From: an uncultured Clostridia bacterium
Lineage (GTDB): Bacteria; Bacillota; Clostridia; Saccharofermentanales; Fastidiosipilaceae
Length of the DNA stretch: 6,131 bases
Reading direction: 5' to 3'
NCBI GenBank assembly: GCA_947253135.1
Contig: CAMXYS010000093.1
Span: forward strand, 1 to 6,131
Below are positions 1 to 5,680 of this stretch, in pieces. The position numbers and the translations under genes were made by a program. Each line of letters opens with the position of its first letter. Position 1 is the first letter of the stretch. The notes under the pieces are model-generated. The model was not told the DNA's origin and did no database searches. It worked only from the letters and a program-made list of their open reading frames with translations.

Positions 1-484
1 CGTTTTCGGAATTTTCTTTTTTCCCTGCGTCCTTGGGGATTTTCTTCTCCAGTTCCTTTGCCTTAGCCTCAAGCTCACGAACTTTTTCCGCACCGGCTTT
101 CAGCTTTTTAAGTTCGTCAGCTGAAAATTCAGCTTTTGCGCTCTCAATAGTTTTGAGGAGAAAATCTCCGTAATTAGAGCCGTCAGATATCATAGTTGAA
201 TTTTTGTTGGCCGCGAGAAAAACCTTGTCCCATAAAGCTTTATCAGCCTCGAATATGTCGTTTTCCTGATCAATCAACTTCTGAATTTCAGCCTCCACAT
301 CACTTGAACCCTTCATGGTTTCACCAGCCGGGATAGTCATTCCGGCATCTGCCGCCGGTACACTTTCACCGGCCGCTTCACTTTTCTTGCTTTCGCCCTT
401 TCCTCCGCAGGCTCCAAGCCCTGCAAAAAGACTGAATGCGAGAGTCAGTGAAAGGACGGGCTTTAATAATTTTTTCATGTTCAT
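1..484 (-). CDS. Putative lipoprotein of the CXXC/4Fe-4S operon, partial (3' end outside window)
   Basis: Open from the start codon to the window edge with no stop, so the C-terminus is missing (161 codons visible). The N-terminus is a lipoprotein signal: basic MNMKK, a hydrophobic stretch at about residues 9-22, then lipobox L-G-A-C with the acylated Cys at 26. A low-complexity Gly/Ser/Glu/Ala linker follows, then an acidic, helical-looking region containing ALWDKVFLAAN and NYGDFLLKTIESAK. A Lys/Glu-rich segment near residues 130-155 has coiled-coil character. I chose the ATG at 484 because AGGAG (495-491) lies 6 bases upstream; the in-frame ATG at 478 is an alternative. It starts 21 bases after the [4Fe-4S] protein's stop, so it is probably the third gene of that operon. 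I do not recognise a characterised family. An outer-face role next to the membrane redox protein is inference. Confidence 0.8.
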   Translation of the reverse strand, partial: MNMKKLLKPVLSLTLAFSLFAGLGACGGKGESKKSEAAGESVPAADAGMTIPAGETMKGSSDVEAEIQKLIDQENDIFEADKALWDKVFLAANKNSTMISDGSNYGDFLLKTIESAKAEFSADELKKLKAGAEKVRELEAKAKELEKKIPKDAGKKENSEN

Positions 485-490
485 AATTAA

Positions 491-495
491 CTCCT
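491..495 (-). promoter_or_regulatory. Ribosome binding site of the lipoprotein gene
   Basis: AGGAG read on the minus strand. It is 6 bases from the ATG at 484 but 12 bases from the ATG at 478, so it favours the longer N-terminus beginning MNMKK. Confidence 0.65.
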
Positions 496-505
496 ATTTG
501 TTTTT

Positions 506-1501
506 TTAATTTTTTTCCGAATGAGAGCAGGAATGGCAGTTATTTTTTACAGCCTCTGCCTCAATTCGTTTATCTTCAACACAGGCTTTAATCCCGTGAT
601 CTGATACATTCTCATTTAGCGATTCATTTCGGCCGAAACCATATCGAAACCCCAGCGCCCCGGTCGGGCAAGCCTTTATACACATTCCGCAGCGGATACA
701 TTCAGTGTGGTCAGGTGTTTTGAGTACATCTACATCCATTTTGCAAGCCTTTTGACAGCGGCCGCAAGATACGCACTTGTCTTTTGAAACCCGGATACCG
801 AGAAGAGAAATGCGGTTAAATAGAGCATAGAATGCACCAAGAGGGCAAAGCCATTTACAGAAAGGACGGAAATAAATAACACTTAACACTATAACCGTAA
901 TCAATATGCCCAGCTTCCAGGCAAAGAGTTTTCCGAGTGCTGCGCGTATCCCGCTGCTTACGATTGAAAGCGGAATAGCTCCTTCAAGTACACCCTGCGG
1001 ACAAAGATACTTGCAGAACCAGGGATCTCCGATTCCGACTTCATTTGTAAGAAAGGCCGGGAGCAAAAAAACCAGAACCACTAATATTACATATTTCAGA
1101 TAAGTCAGCGGTCTGAGATGCTTTGTTGAAAACTTCTTTACAGGAATTTTATAAAGCAGCTCCTGAAACCAGCCAAACGGACAGAGAAAACCACAGATAA
1201 AACGCCCAAGCATCACCCCTAAAAAAATCAATATTCCTGTTATGTAATAGGAAAAACGAAATTTTGAAGAGCCGACCACAGCCTGAAATGATCCGATAGG
1301 GCAGGCACCCGAAGCCGCAGGACAGGAATAGCAGTTAAGCCCCGGAACACATATCTTCTTTCCGCCTCCCCTGTACAGCTCACCTTTCAGAAAGTTAGGA
1401 ATATGCAAATTCGTTAAAAGCGCAGCTCCCGCCTGTATGAGGCCTCTAAAGCGAGACAGACCCTGTGAAAAACTTTTTGATTTCTTAGCCAATTCCAACA
1501 C
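506..1501 (-). CDS. NapH-like membrane [4Fe-4S]-binding protein
   Basis: A polytopic membrane protein of up to 331 residues with two ferredoxin-type clusters. It resembles the NapH/NosR/YccM group, which passes electrons from the quinone pool or low-potential donors to periplasmic or membrane partners. Visible motifs in order: an N-terminal Cys group (C51, C57, C60, C67), then CGFLCPFG (C103/C107), CKYLCPQG (C163/C167) and CKWLCPLG (C215/C219), the repeated CxxxCP signature of this family. Two 4-Cys motifs follow (C243, C246, C249, C253 and C268, C271, C274, C278). A Cys-rich tail ends in CHSC (C322/C325). Membrane segments lie near residues 85-99, 136-151 and 197-211. The start is uncertain: GTG at 1501, TTG at 1498 or TTG at 1492, the last giving MAKKSK with GGAG 10 bases upstream. 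All three overlap the end of the upstream CXXC peptide gene, implying translational coupling. The electron acceptor is unknown. Confidence 0.88.
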   Translation of the reverse strand: MLELAKKSKSFSQGLSRFRGLIQAGAALLTNLHIPNFLKGELYRGGGKKICVPGLNCYSCPAASGACPIGSFQAVVGSSKFRFSYYITGILIFLGVMLGRFICGFLCPFGWFQELLYKIPVKKFSTKHLRPLTYLKYVILVVLVFLLPAFLTNEVGIGDPWFCKYLCPQGVLEGAIPLSIVSSGIRAALGKLFAWKLGILITVIVLSVIYFRPFCKWLCPLGAFYALFNRISLLGIRVSKDKCVSCGRCQKACKMDVDVLKTPDHTECIRCGMCIKACPTGALGFRYGFGRNESLNENVSDHGIKACVEDKRIEAEAVKNNCHSCSHSEKN

Positions 1502-1631
1502 ACTCCATGCAAAGCTTTACGGCTTTTGAAAAGACGCTTTCGACCTCCCCGCGAAGGGCGCCGAATACAATCATGGCTGCTGCGACAAGCAGCAGTGCGA
1601 TCTGAAAACCGCTAATTCTTAAACTTTTCAT
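1485..1631 (-). CDS. CD1871A-family CXXC motif small membrane protein (48 aa)
   Basis: A 48-residue peptide: short basic N-terminus (MKSLRISGFQ), one hydrophobic helix at about residues 9-26, a charged stretch RGEVES, and the C-terminal motif CMECVGIG with C41 and C44 forming CXXC. The pattern (hydrophobic helix, GALRGEVESVFSKA, then C-M-E-C-[VI]-G-I-G at the extreme C-terminus) matches the family I know as CD1871A-type CXXC proteins, which have no assigned function. The ATG at 1631 has a strong ribosome binding site (GAAAGGAG) six bases upstream. Its stop (1487-1485) lies inside the start region of the NapH-like gene, an overlap of 8 to 17 bases depending on that gene's start. First gene of the operon. 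A redox or metal-handling partner of the NapH-like protein is inference from the CXXC motif and the gene overlap. Confidence 0.85.
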   Translation of the reverse strand: MKSLRISGFQIALLLVAAAMIVFGALRGEVESVFSKAVKLCMECVGIG

Positions 1632-1637
1632 GCCATG

Positions 1638-1645
1638 CTCCTTTC
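1638..1645 (-). promoter_or_regulatory. Ribosome binding site of the CXXC peptide gene
   Basis: GAAAGGAG on the minus strand, 6 bases before the ATG at 1631. An ATG inside the spacer (1636-1634) is followed at once by GCA TGA and cannot be the start. Confidence 0.75.
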
Positions 1646-1709
1646 AAATTTACATAAGAATAATACAGAAACAGACATAAAGATGATGTTAAGTTTTCAG
1701 AAAAAGGGG

Positions 1710-1737
1710 AAAATAGGGTAAATAACTTGGCTGACAA
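1710..1737 (-). promoter_or_regulatory. Possible sigma-70-type promoter of the CXXC/4Fe-4S/lipoprotein operon
   Basis: On the minus strand, TTGTCA (1737-1732) and TATTTT (1715-1710) are separated by 16 bases. This would give an untranslated leader of roughly 70 bases before the ATG at 1631. The -10 is a weak match, so this is a candidate only. Confidence 0.35.
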
Positions 1738-1768
1738 GACTATTCATTTCAGTTCTATACCGAAAATC

Positions 1769-1782
1769 CTACAGTACTGTAG
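1769..1782. promoter_or_regulatory. Perfect 14-bp palindrome, putative operator
   Basis: CTACAGTACTGTAG is its own reverse complement. It sits in the divergent intergenic region about 17 bases upstream of the plus-strand -35 box and about 30 bases upstream of the candidate minus-strand -35. It resembles a dimeric regulator site. I cannot assign the regulator. Confidence 0.45.
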
Positions 1783-1798
1783 AAAAAATCATATAGAA

Positions 1799-1827
1799 TT
1801 GTGAAAAAACTTAGGAATATCTATACT
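1799..1827 (+). promoter_or_regulatory. Sigma-70-type promoter for the deoC-fragment/permease unit
   Basis: TTGTGA (1799-1804), a 17-base spacer and TATACT (1822-1827) closely match the consensus. Transcription would begin near 1833-1835, about 72 bases before the ATG at 1907. The surrounding sequence is AT-rich, including an A tract just after the -35. Confidence 0.6.
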
Positions 1828-1828
1828 C

Positions 1829-1859
1829 TATTAATAACAGTCAACAAAATTATTAATAA
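1829..1859. repeat. Direct repeat TATTAATAA x2 at the predicted transcription start
   Basis: TATTAATAA occurs at 1829-1837 and again at 1851-1859, an offset of 22 bases (about two helical turns). The core TATTAATA is itself palindromic, so the pair also forms an inverted repeat. The position at and just after the predicted +1 suits a repressor operator, but in AT-rich DNA it could arise by chance. Confidence 0.4.
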
Positions 1860-1894
1860 GCCATGCATAATACCAGCCAGTATACAATAAGCGC

Positions 1895-1901
1895 AAAGGA
1901 G
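1895..1901 (+). promoter_or_regulatory. Ribosome binding site of the DeoC mini-ORF
   Basis: AAAGGAG ends five to six bases before the ATG at 1907. It is the best ribosome binding site on the plus strand here, yet it serves only a 43-codon aldolase fragment. The permease at 2048 has no comparable site. Confidence 0.6.
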
Positions 1902-1906
1902 AAATT

Positions 1907-2038
1907 ATGGATGCAAAGGAAAGAGCTAAGATCAAAGCCGCAGACGGCATAAGAACGCTTTCTGACTTCAACGAAATGATAGCTGCCGGAGCAGACCGCA
2001 TAGGCTGTTCGAAAGGTGTGCAAATCGTTTCAGAATGA
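1907..2038 (+). pseudogene. deoC: C-terminal fragment of deoxyribose-phosphate aldolase (43 aa mini-ORF)
   Basis: The 43-residue product contains KIKAADGIRT, the DeoC strand carrying the Schiff-base lysine (Lys in the pattern K-x-x-x-G-[IV]-R-T) and the start of the phosphate-binding loop. It then has LSDFNEMIAAGADRIGCSKGV, matching the usual DeoC C-terminus (...AGATRIGTSxGV). A full enzyme is about 215-260 residues, so about four fifths of the TIM barrel is absent. In-frame sequence upstream of the ATG back to the stop at 1868-1870 does not look like DeoC. Despite this, the fragment has a good promoter and ribosome binding site. It ends nine bases before the permease ATG, in the same frame. 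It cannot be an active aldolase. It may be a recombination remnant that now acts as a leader ORF for translational coupling to the permease, which is inference. Confidence 0.65.
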
Positions 2039-2047
2039 TACATCACG

Positions 2048-3424
2048 ATGAGCAAGTTACAGGTGGCCGCGAAAGCTGACAAAAGTAGAAATCTTGCAAG
2101 AACAGTTACCATTTGCATTGCTTTGATTTTTATCGCAGGCGGAAGATTTATTCCAGCGCCTGAAGGTTTGTCCGTGTCCGCCATGCAGATACTGGGAATA
2201 TTTGCCGGAACCCTAATACTTTGGATCAGAGAAGCAATTGACTGGCCAAGTCTGCTTTGCCTCGCCGCTCTCGCTTTCGTTCCTGAATTGAAATTCAAAG
2301 ATATGCTCGCCGTGTCGTTCGGCGGACAGACCTTTGCCTTCCTGCTATTCACTTTTATGTGTACATATGCGCTTTCAGGGACACATTTTGTGAGGAGAGT
2401 CGCCCTTGCATTTATTAACAGCCATATTGCCAAAAAAGGACCCAGGTCTTTCGCTATTTTCTTTTTTTCATCAACACTAGTTCTGGGATCCTTTATGTCC
2501 CCCAGTGTGCTTTTTGTGATTTATCTTCCTATTATTAAGGAAGTTTATGATGTCCTGCATCTTAAGCCTGAAGATAAGTTTTCCAATATGCTCATGATTG
2601 GAATGACAATCTCTATAGCTATTTCTTCAGGCATGACGCCGATCGCTCATGTTTTTTCAATAATGGCAATGGGCTTTTACGAAGCGGCCGCAGGAAAGGC
2701 AATTCCGTATATTGACTACATAATTTTCGGTGTATGCGTAGGACTCATTGTTTTCGTATTTATGCTTTTGATATTCAAATTTCTCATGAGGCCCGATACC
2801 AGTGTGCTGAATAAAAATAGGGATTTTGATATCGGAGAAAAAGTACCGCCAATGGACAGAAAAGAAAAAATTATACTTTTGATCTTTGGGATAGTGGTTC
2901 TTCTGTGGCTGCTTCCGGGATTTCTGGTATTCTTCTGGAAAGACGCAGCCGACTATATAAATTCTTTTGGAATGGCCGTTCCGCCGCTTTTAGGAGCCTG
3001 TGCCATGTATGTTTTGACGGACTGCGGAAAGCCTCTTCTTTCGTTCAAAGAGACTATGGCAAAGGGCATCTCATGGGGCGCGCTTATAATGACTGCTTCG
3101 ACTCTTGCTCTCGGTACGGCGATGACAAATGAAGAAATGGGGCTGATCAAATGGCTGAGCGCTTCTATTACACCTTCTCTTAACAGTCTCTCGCCTATTT
3201 TGCCGGTGCTTATATTCACTTTATGGGCGGCAATTCAGACAAATCTCTCATCTAATATGGTTACTATAACTGTGGTGTGTGTCGTAGCGCTTCCAATATG
3301 TATGGCGTCACAGGAGGAAATCAGCACACCCGCGATTGCATCCATTACCGGAATGATCGGGGCCTTTGCTTTCATGACACCGCCTGCTCACCCTAATGTC
3401 GCGCTGGCGATAGGGTCGGGATAG
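2048..3424 (+). CDS. SLC13/DASS-family anion permease, cut short by an in-frame TAG
   Basis: A 458-residue polytopic membrane protein with many hydrophobic segments (about residues 18-35, 46-60, 67-80, 95-110, 135-160, 184-205, 224-247, 274-296, 309-325, 342-356, 384-396, 403-420, 428-445). Family features: SSGMTPIAH near 193-201, TNLSSNMVT at 398-406 (the SN-x-x-T pattern of the second substrate-binding half), and MTPPAHPNVALAIGSG before the stop. SLC13 carriers import dicarboxylates, sulfate or related anions with Na+; the substrate here cannot be told. The TAG at codon 459 stands where Trp is expected after GSG, and the frame stays open for 35 more hydrophobic codons, so the intact protein would be 494 residues. 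No clear ribosome binding site precedes the ATG. The gene may depend on coupling to the DeoC mini-ORF nine bases upstream. As read, it lacks its last membrane helix and may be a pseudogene. Confidence 0.85.
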   Translation: MSKLQVAAKADKSRNLARTVTICIALIFIAGGRFIPAPEGLSVSAMQILGIFAGTLILWIREAIDWPSLLCLAALAFVPELKFKDMLAVSFGGQTFAFLLFTFMCTYALSGTHFVRRVALAFINSHIAKKGPRSFAIFFFSSTLVLGSFMSPSVLFVIYLPIIKEVYDVLHLKPEDKFSNMLMIGMTISIAISSGMTPIAHVFSIMAMGFYEAAAGKAIPYIDYIIFGVCVGLIVFVFMLLIFKFLMRPDTSVLNKNRDFDIGEKVPPMDRKEKIILLIFGIVVLLWLLPGFLVFFWKDAADYINSFGMAVPPLLGACAMYVLTDCGKPLLSFKETMAKGISWGALIMTASTLALGTAMTNEEMGLIKWLSASITPSLNSLSPILPVLIFTLWAAIQTNLSSNMVTITVVCVVALPICMASQEEISTPAIASITGMIGAFAFMTPPAHPNVALAIGSG

Positions 3425-3532
3425 ACGAATACGAAGCAAATGTTTCTGTATGGCGGCATAGCTATGATAGTCTCTGTTTTGGTGAGTGTTTTGATAGGTT
3501 ATCCCATTGCCGCTGCACTTATGGGATATTGA
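3425..3532 (+). pseudogene. Remaining 3' end of the SLC13 permease after the premature TAG
   Basis: In the same frame as the permease, 35 codons follow the TAG (3422-3424) and end at TGA 3530-3532. They begin TNTKQMFLYGG, continue as a hydrophobic helix rich in V, S and I, and end in AALMGY. That is the composition of the missing final membrane helix and C-terminus of the carrier. No other stop or frameshift is present, so the change is recent, a sequence error, or read through. Confidence 0.7.
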
Positions 3533-3675
3533 GGGAAATCTGCTGGAGACGTTTGGCGGGCCCTTGTTCAAGCTATATGAGTTGGCACTTACCTGAATGA
3601 CGCTTACAGCCGTCAGTGTCTTAATACCCGCGATTGTACTCATTACCGGAATCATTGGATCCTTAAGATATCAAA
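3533..3675. other. Intergenic segment with a diverged copy of a permease coding piece
   Basis: No complete gene. A stretch at 3531-3596 reads EGNLLETFGGPLFKLYELAL-T then stops, and looks protein-like but unrecognised. Bases 3626-3664 repeat 3328-3366 of the permease at 32 of 39 positions by my alignment, with an offset of 298 bases. Read from the ATG at 3597, this copy gives PAIVLITGIIGS against PAIASITGMIGA in the permease. It is best explained as a remnant of a second, related permease. Confidence 0.4.
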
Positions 3676-3720
3676 AAACCTCCGCTCTTGGGGGTAAGCC
3701 CATTTACCGAGCGGGGGTTT
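3676..3720 (-). terminator. Rho-independent terminator, mainly for the amidohydrolase gene
   Basis: AAACCTCCGCTC (3676-3687) pairs with GAGCGGGGGTTT (3709-3720) with one G-U pair. A second short stem, GGTAA with TTACC, lies inside the loop. On the minus strand the stem is followed by a run of T (complement of the A run at 3673-3678), 41 bases beyond the amidohydrolase stop. On the plus strand only TTT follows, so termination of permease transcripts from the left would be weaker. Placement between convergent genes is typical. Confidence 0.75.
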
Positions 3721-3760
3721 CGCAAGCTCTTACAAAACTACTCAGATTGAGCGCTTTCTA

Positions 3761-5008
3761 TTACAGAGCACCTCTGATGACGATGTCGCCTTCCTTCATG
3801 ATAACTTCCATATTGTCAGGCGTGAGGTCACGAATGTTATTGGCAACATCACCTTTAACAACAAGAAGGTCAGCAAGTTTGCCTTCTTCCAGTGAACCGA
3901 ATTCGTCTTCATGATAAACCATCTTAGCACCGTTGAGGGTTGCAGCCTTAATGGTATCGAGGATTGAGATACCGGCTTTCTCAACGAAGTCGTACATTTC
4001 ATCAATGGTAACCCAGCCATAAGGAGTTACAAATGAGAAGGAGTCAGAACCGATTGTAAGGGTTACACCCATCTCATTAGCCTTACGCAGGTTGGCGTAG
4101 GTCCTCTGGAGTTCTTTCTCTACGACGGTGTCACCTTCGTACTTGTCCAGTTCAGGTGTGTATGTAGGCGGATAGGTTGCATACCAAGTAGGTAAGAAAC
4201 CGATAGTCGGGGTGAAGAATGTGCCCTTCTCAACCATGAGGTCCATGGTCTTCTCATCCAGCTCAAAGCCGTGAATTAACTGTTTCGCTCCGCAACGAAC
4301 GCTGTCGTAAGCGGCAAAAACACTGTTATAAGAGTGAGACCATACAGGGATATGAACCATAGCGGCTTCATCACAAACAGCCTTAATTTCTTCATAAGAA
4401 TAATGTTGGTCACGGCCGGAATCCCAGTGCCATATACCGCCACCGGTAGCCCAAATCTTGATGGCATCCGGGTTTTCACGTAGTCTTCTACGTACCGCTT
4501 TGCGCAGATCCCAAGGTCCGTCTACTTGGTCGCCCCAAGGGTGCGAATCTTTAGAAATTTGGAGAGGAAGCTTATGGCTGTCCCCATGACCTGCAACACG
4601 GCAGAAACCTAAACCGGTAGCGAAAATACGAGGACCTTTCATAATTCCCATATTGACAACGTCACGAATGGCGATACCGTTTCTGCCAATTTCACAAACT
4701 GTGGTTAAACCATTGGTTAGGCAATCATAAGCTTGCTTAACCGCTACAGCTTGCTTCTGCGCGACTGTTTCGATAACCCAATCATTGTCATCATCGGTCA
4801 AGTTACCAGAGAAGTGCAGGTGTGTATCAATAAGTCCGGGCATTATGGTCCTACCGCTAATATCACGTACCTCAAAGCCTTCAGGAATCTCAGTCTTTTT
4901 ACCGGCATAGGTGATTTTCTTGTCATCTACCAGTACTAAACTGTCCTTTATAGGTGCGGCGCCAGTACCATCAATAAGTGTTCCACCTACAAATGCATAT
5001 TTTCCCAT
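3761..5008 (-). CDS. Metal-dependent amidohydrolase (imidazolonepropionase / Xaa-Pro dipeptidase-like)
   Basis: A complete 415-residue cytosolic enzyme without signal peptide, of normal length for the amidohydrolase superfamily. An N-terminal beta domain leads into GLIDTHLHF, with metal ligands H63 and H65. DAIKIWATGGG holds K184, the position of the bridging (often carboxylated) lysine. SHS and IHGFE give H225 and H246, and TIGSDSF gives catalytic D322. The C-terminus has the usual GSLEEGKLADLLVV return to the beta domain. The IKI-x-ATGG motif is typical of the group that includes Xaa-Pro and other dipeptidases and imidazolonepropionase-like enzymes, so hydrolysis of a cyclic or peptide amide bond is expected; the substrate is not readable. 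GGAGG lies 7 bases before the ATG. Gly is mostly GGT and Arg often CGT, unlike the permease (GGA/GGC, AGA/AGG), which suggests high expression or a different origin. Monocistronic, with its own terminator. Confidence 0.9.
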   Translation of the reverse strand: MGKYAFVGGTLIDGTGAAPIKDSLVLVDDKKITYAGKKTEIPEGFEVRDISGRTIMPGLIDTHLHFSGNLTDDDNDWVIETVAQKQAVAVKQAYDCLTNGLTTVCEIGRNGIAIRDVVNMGIMKGPRIFATGLGFCRVAGHGDSHKLPLQISKDSHPWGDQVDGPWDLRKAVRRRLRENPDAIKIWATGGGIWHWDSGRDQHYSYEEIKAVCDEAAMVHIPVWSHSYNSVFAAYDSVRCGAKQLIHGFELDEKTMDLMVEKGTFFTPTIGFLPTWYATYPPTYTPELDKYEGDTVVEKELQRTYANLRKANEMGVTLTIGSDSFSFVTPYGWVTIDEMYDFVEKAGISILDTIKAATLNGAKMVYHEDEFGSLEEGKLADLLVVKGDVANNIRDLTPDNMEVIMKEGDIVIRGAL

Positions 5009-5015
5009 CTAAAAA

Positions 5016-5020
5016 CCTCC
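5016..5020 (-). promoter_or_regulatory. Ribosome binding site of the amidohydrolase gene
   Basis: GGAGG on the minus strand, 7 bases before the ATG at 5008, which confirms that start. Confidence 0.8.
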
Positions 5021-5063
5021 ATTTTGAAATAAATCTTGAGGACAGTTCCTCTTTTTACGTCCT

Positions 5064-5092
5064 ATGATAGAAGCATTTTATGCGAGATGAAG
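5064..5092 (-). promoter_or_regulatory. Weak candidate promoter of the amidohydrolase with inverted repeat in the spacer
   Basis: On the minus strand TATCAT (5069-5064) could be the -10, with CTTCAT (5092-5087) at 17 bases as a poor -35. The spacer contains the inverted repeat GCATTTTATGC (5073-5083), a position where a regulator could act. The poor -35 would suit activator dependence. Confidence 0.3.
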
Positions 5093-5101
5093 AAAGCCGC
5101 T

Positions 5102-5131
5102 CATAATTGGTCCATTAAAGTGCATAATTGG
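5102..5131. repeat. Direct repeat CATAATTGG x2, 21 bases apart
   Basis: CATAATTGG occurs at 5102-5110 and 5123-5131, exactly two helical turns apart, and the shorter ATAATT recurs at 5134-5139. It lies just upstream of the candidate amidohydrolase promoter, where tandem activator sites would sit. No regulator gene is visible in the window. Confidence 0.4.
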
Positions 5132-5207
5132 GATAATTTAGGTCAGCTTGTTTGGTATGTCCGGTAGTGCGATAGTTGTGAAAAGTATTCAGGTATTTTA
5201 GAAAATC

Positions 5208-5558
5208 ATGTTTTGGCCGGGGAAGTTGTTCTTGGAATTTTATGATTTCCGCGAAATGGACGACTATTCGGTATTGAATAATTATTTTGACAACAATGAG
5301 GATAAATCAGACCCATTGGCCTCACCAATTCTTGAAAAGAATCTCAGCGGCCTTCCTCCGGCTTGTTTTATTTCAGCTGAATGTGATCCGCTTTTGGATC
5401 AAGGAGTAATTTATGCACAAAAATTAAGCGAATTTGGAGTTCAAGTGGAATATCACATAATGGAAGGAATGATTCATGGCTTTATAAACAGTCCATATGA
5501 AAAATCATTCTTGGCTCTTGACCATGTAGCATCTTTTTGTAATAAAAAATCTTTCTAA
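5208..5558 (+). pseudogene. C-terminal fragment of an HSL-family alpha/beta hydrolase (esterase)
   Basis: The 116 codons match the last third of hormone-sensitive-lipase-type esterases (Aes/acetyl esterase group, alpha/beta hydrolase fold 3). SDPLASPIL and LSGLPPACFISAECDPLLDQG hold the catalytic Asp (residue 60), and EGMIHGF holds the catalytic His (residue 90). These enzymes are normally about 300 residues. The oxyanion HGGG and the GDSAGG nucleophile elbow are absent, and an in-frame TAG (5199-5201) lies three codons before the ATG. No ribosome binding site precedes the ATG. It cannot be catalytic alone. It is a 5'-truncated remnant whose break point lies near 5200, next to the amidohydrolase regulatory region. 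Confidence 0.75.
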
Positions 5559-5632
5559 GCATTATTCTGCGCACAATACTAGATTGTTTCCGTAGAAATA
5601 TTATTATCCGCTGTATCTGTTTTATATTTTTT

Positions 5633-5677
5633 AGCCATGTGGAGACGGTAATCTTGATGTCCAGGATTGAGAAGTAA
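5633..5677 (+). pseudogene. Possible tail of a TrmA/RumA-type RNA uracil-5-methyltransferase
   Basis: Fourteen codons read SHVETVILMSRIEK followed by TAA. H-V-E-[TC]-V-x-L-[LM]-S-R is the characteristic C-terminus of the TrmA/RumA (RlmD) methyltransferases. Upstream in the same frame nothing resembles the catalytic domain, so only the extreme 3' end would remain. The match is short but distinctive; chance cannot be excluded. Confidence 0.35.
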
Positions 5678-5680
5678 AGT

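Noticed and set aside
315..509. 64-codon plus-strand open frame
   Set aside because: It is the complement of the lipoprotein signal region; the minus strand has the lipobox and ribosome binding site.
1769..1782. CopY/BlaI-type operator
   Set aside because: The palindrome contains TACA and TGTA, but they are four bases apart rather than the two of TACA-NN-TGTA, so I do not name the regulator.
2036..2047. TGA read as an amino acid to fuse the DeoC tail to the permease
   Set aside because: The two are in frame, but ordinary TGG Trp codons occur throughout the window and TGA also ends the permease at 3530-3532. The DeoC similarity ends naturally just before the TGA, and the permease has its own ATG.
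1831..2433. 200-codon minus-strand open frame
   Set aside because: It is antisense to the deoC fragment and the permease N-terminus, whose plus-strand translation has clear family motifs. Its start would lie within the permease gene without a ribosome binding site.
3597..3914. 105-codon plus-strand open frame
   Set aside because: Its first 22 codons are the permease-like remnant. The rest runs through the terminator and antisense to the amidohydrolase, so it is not a gene as a whole.
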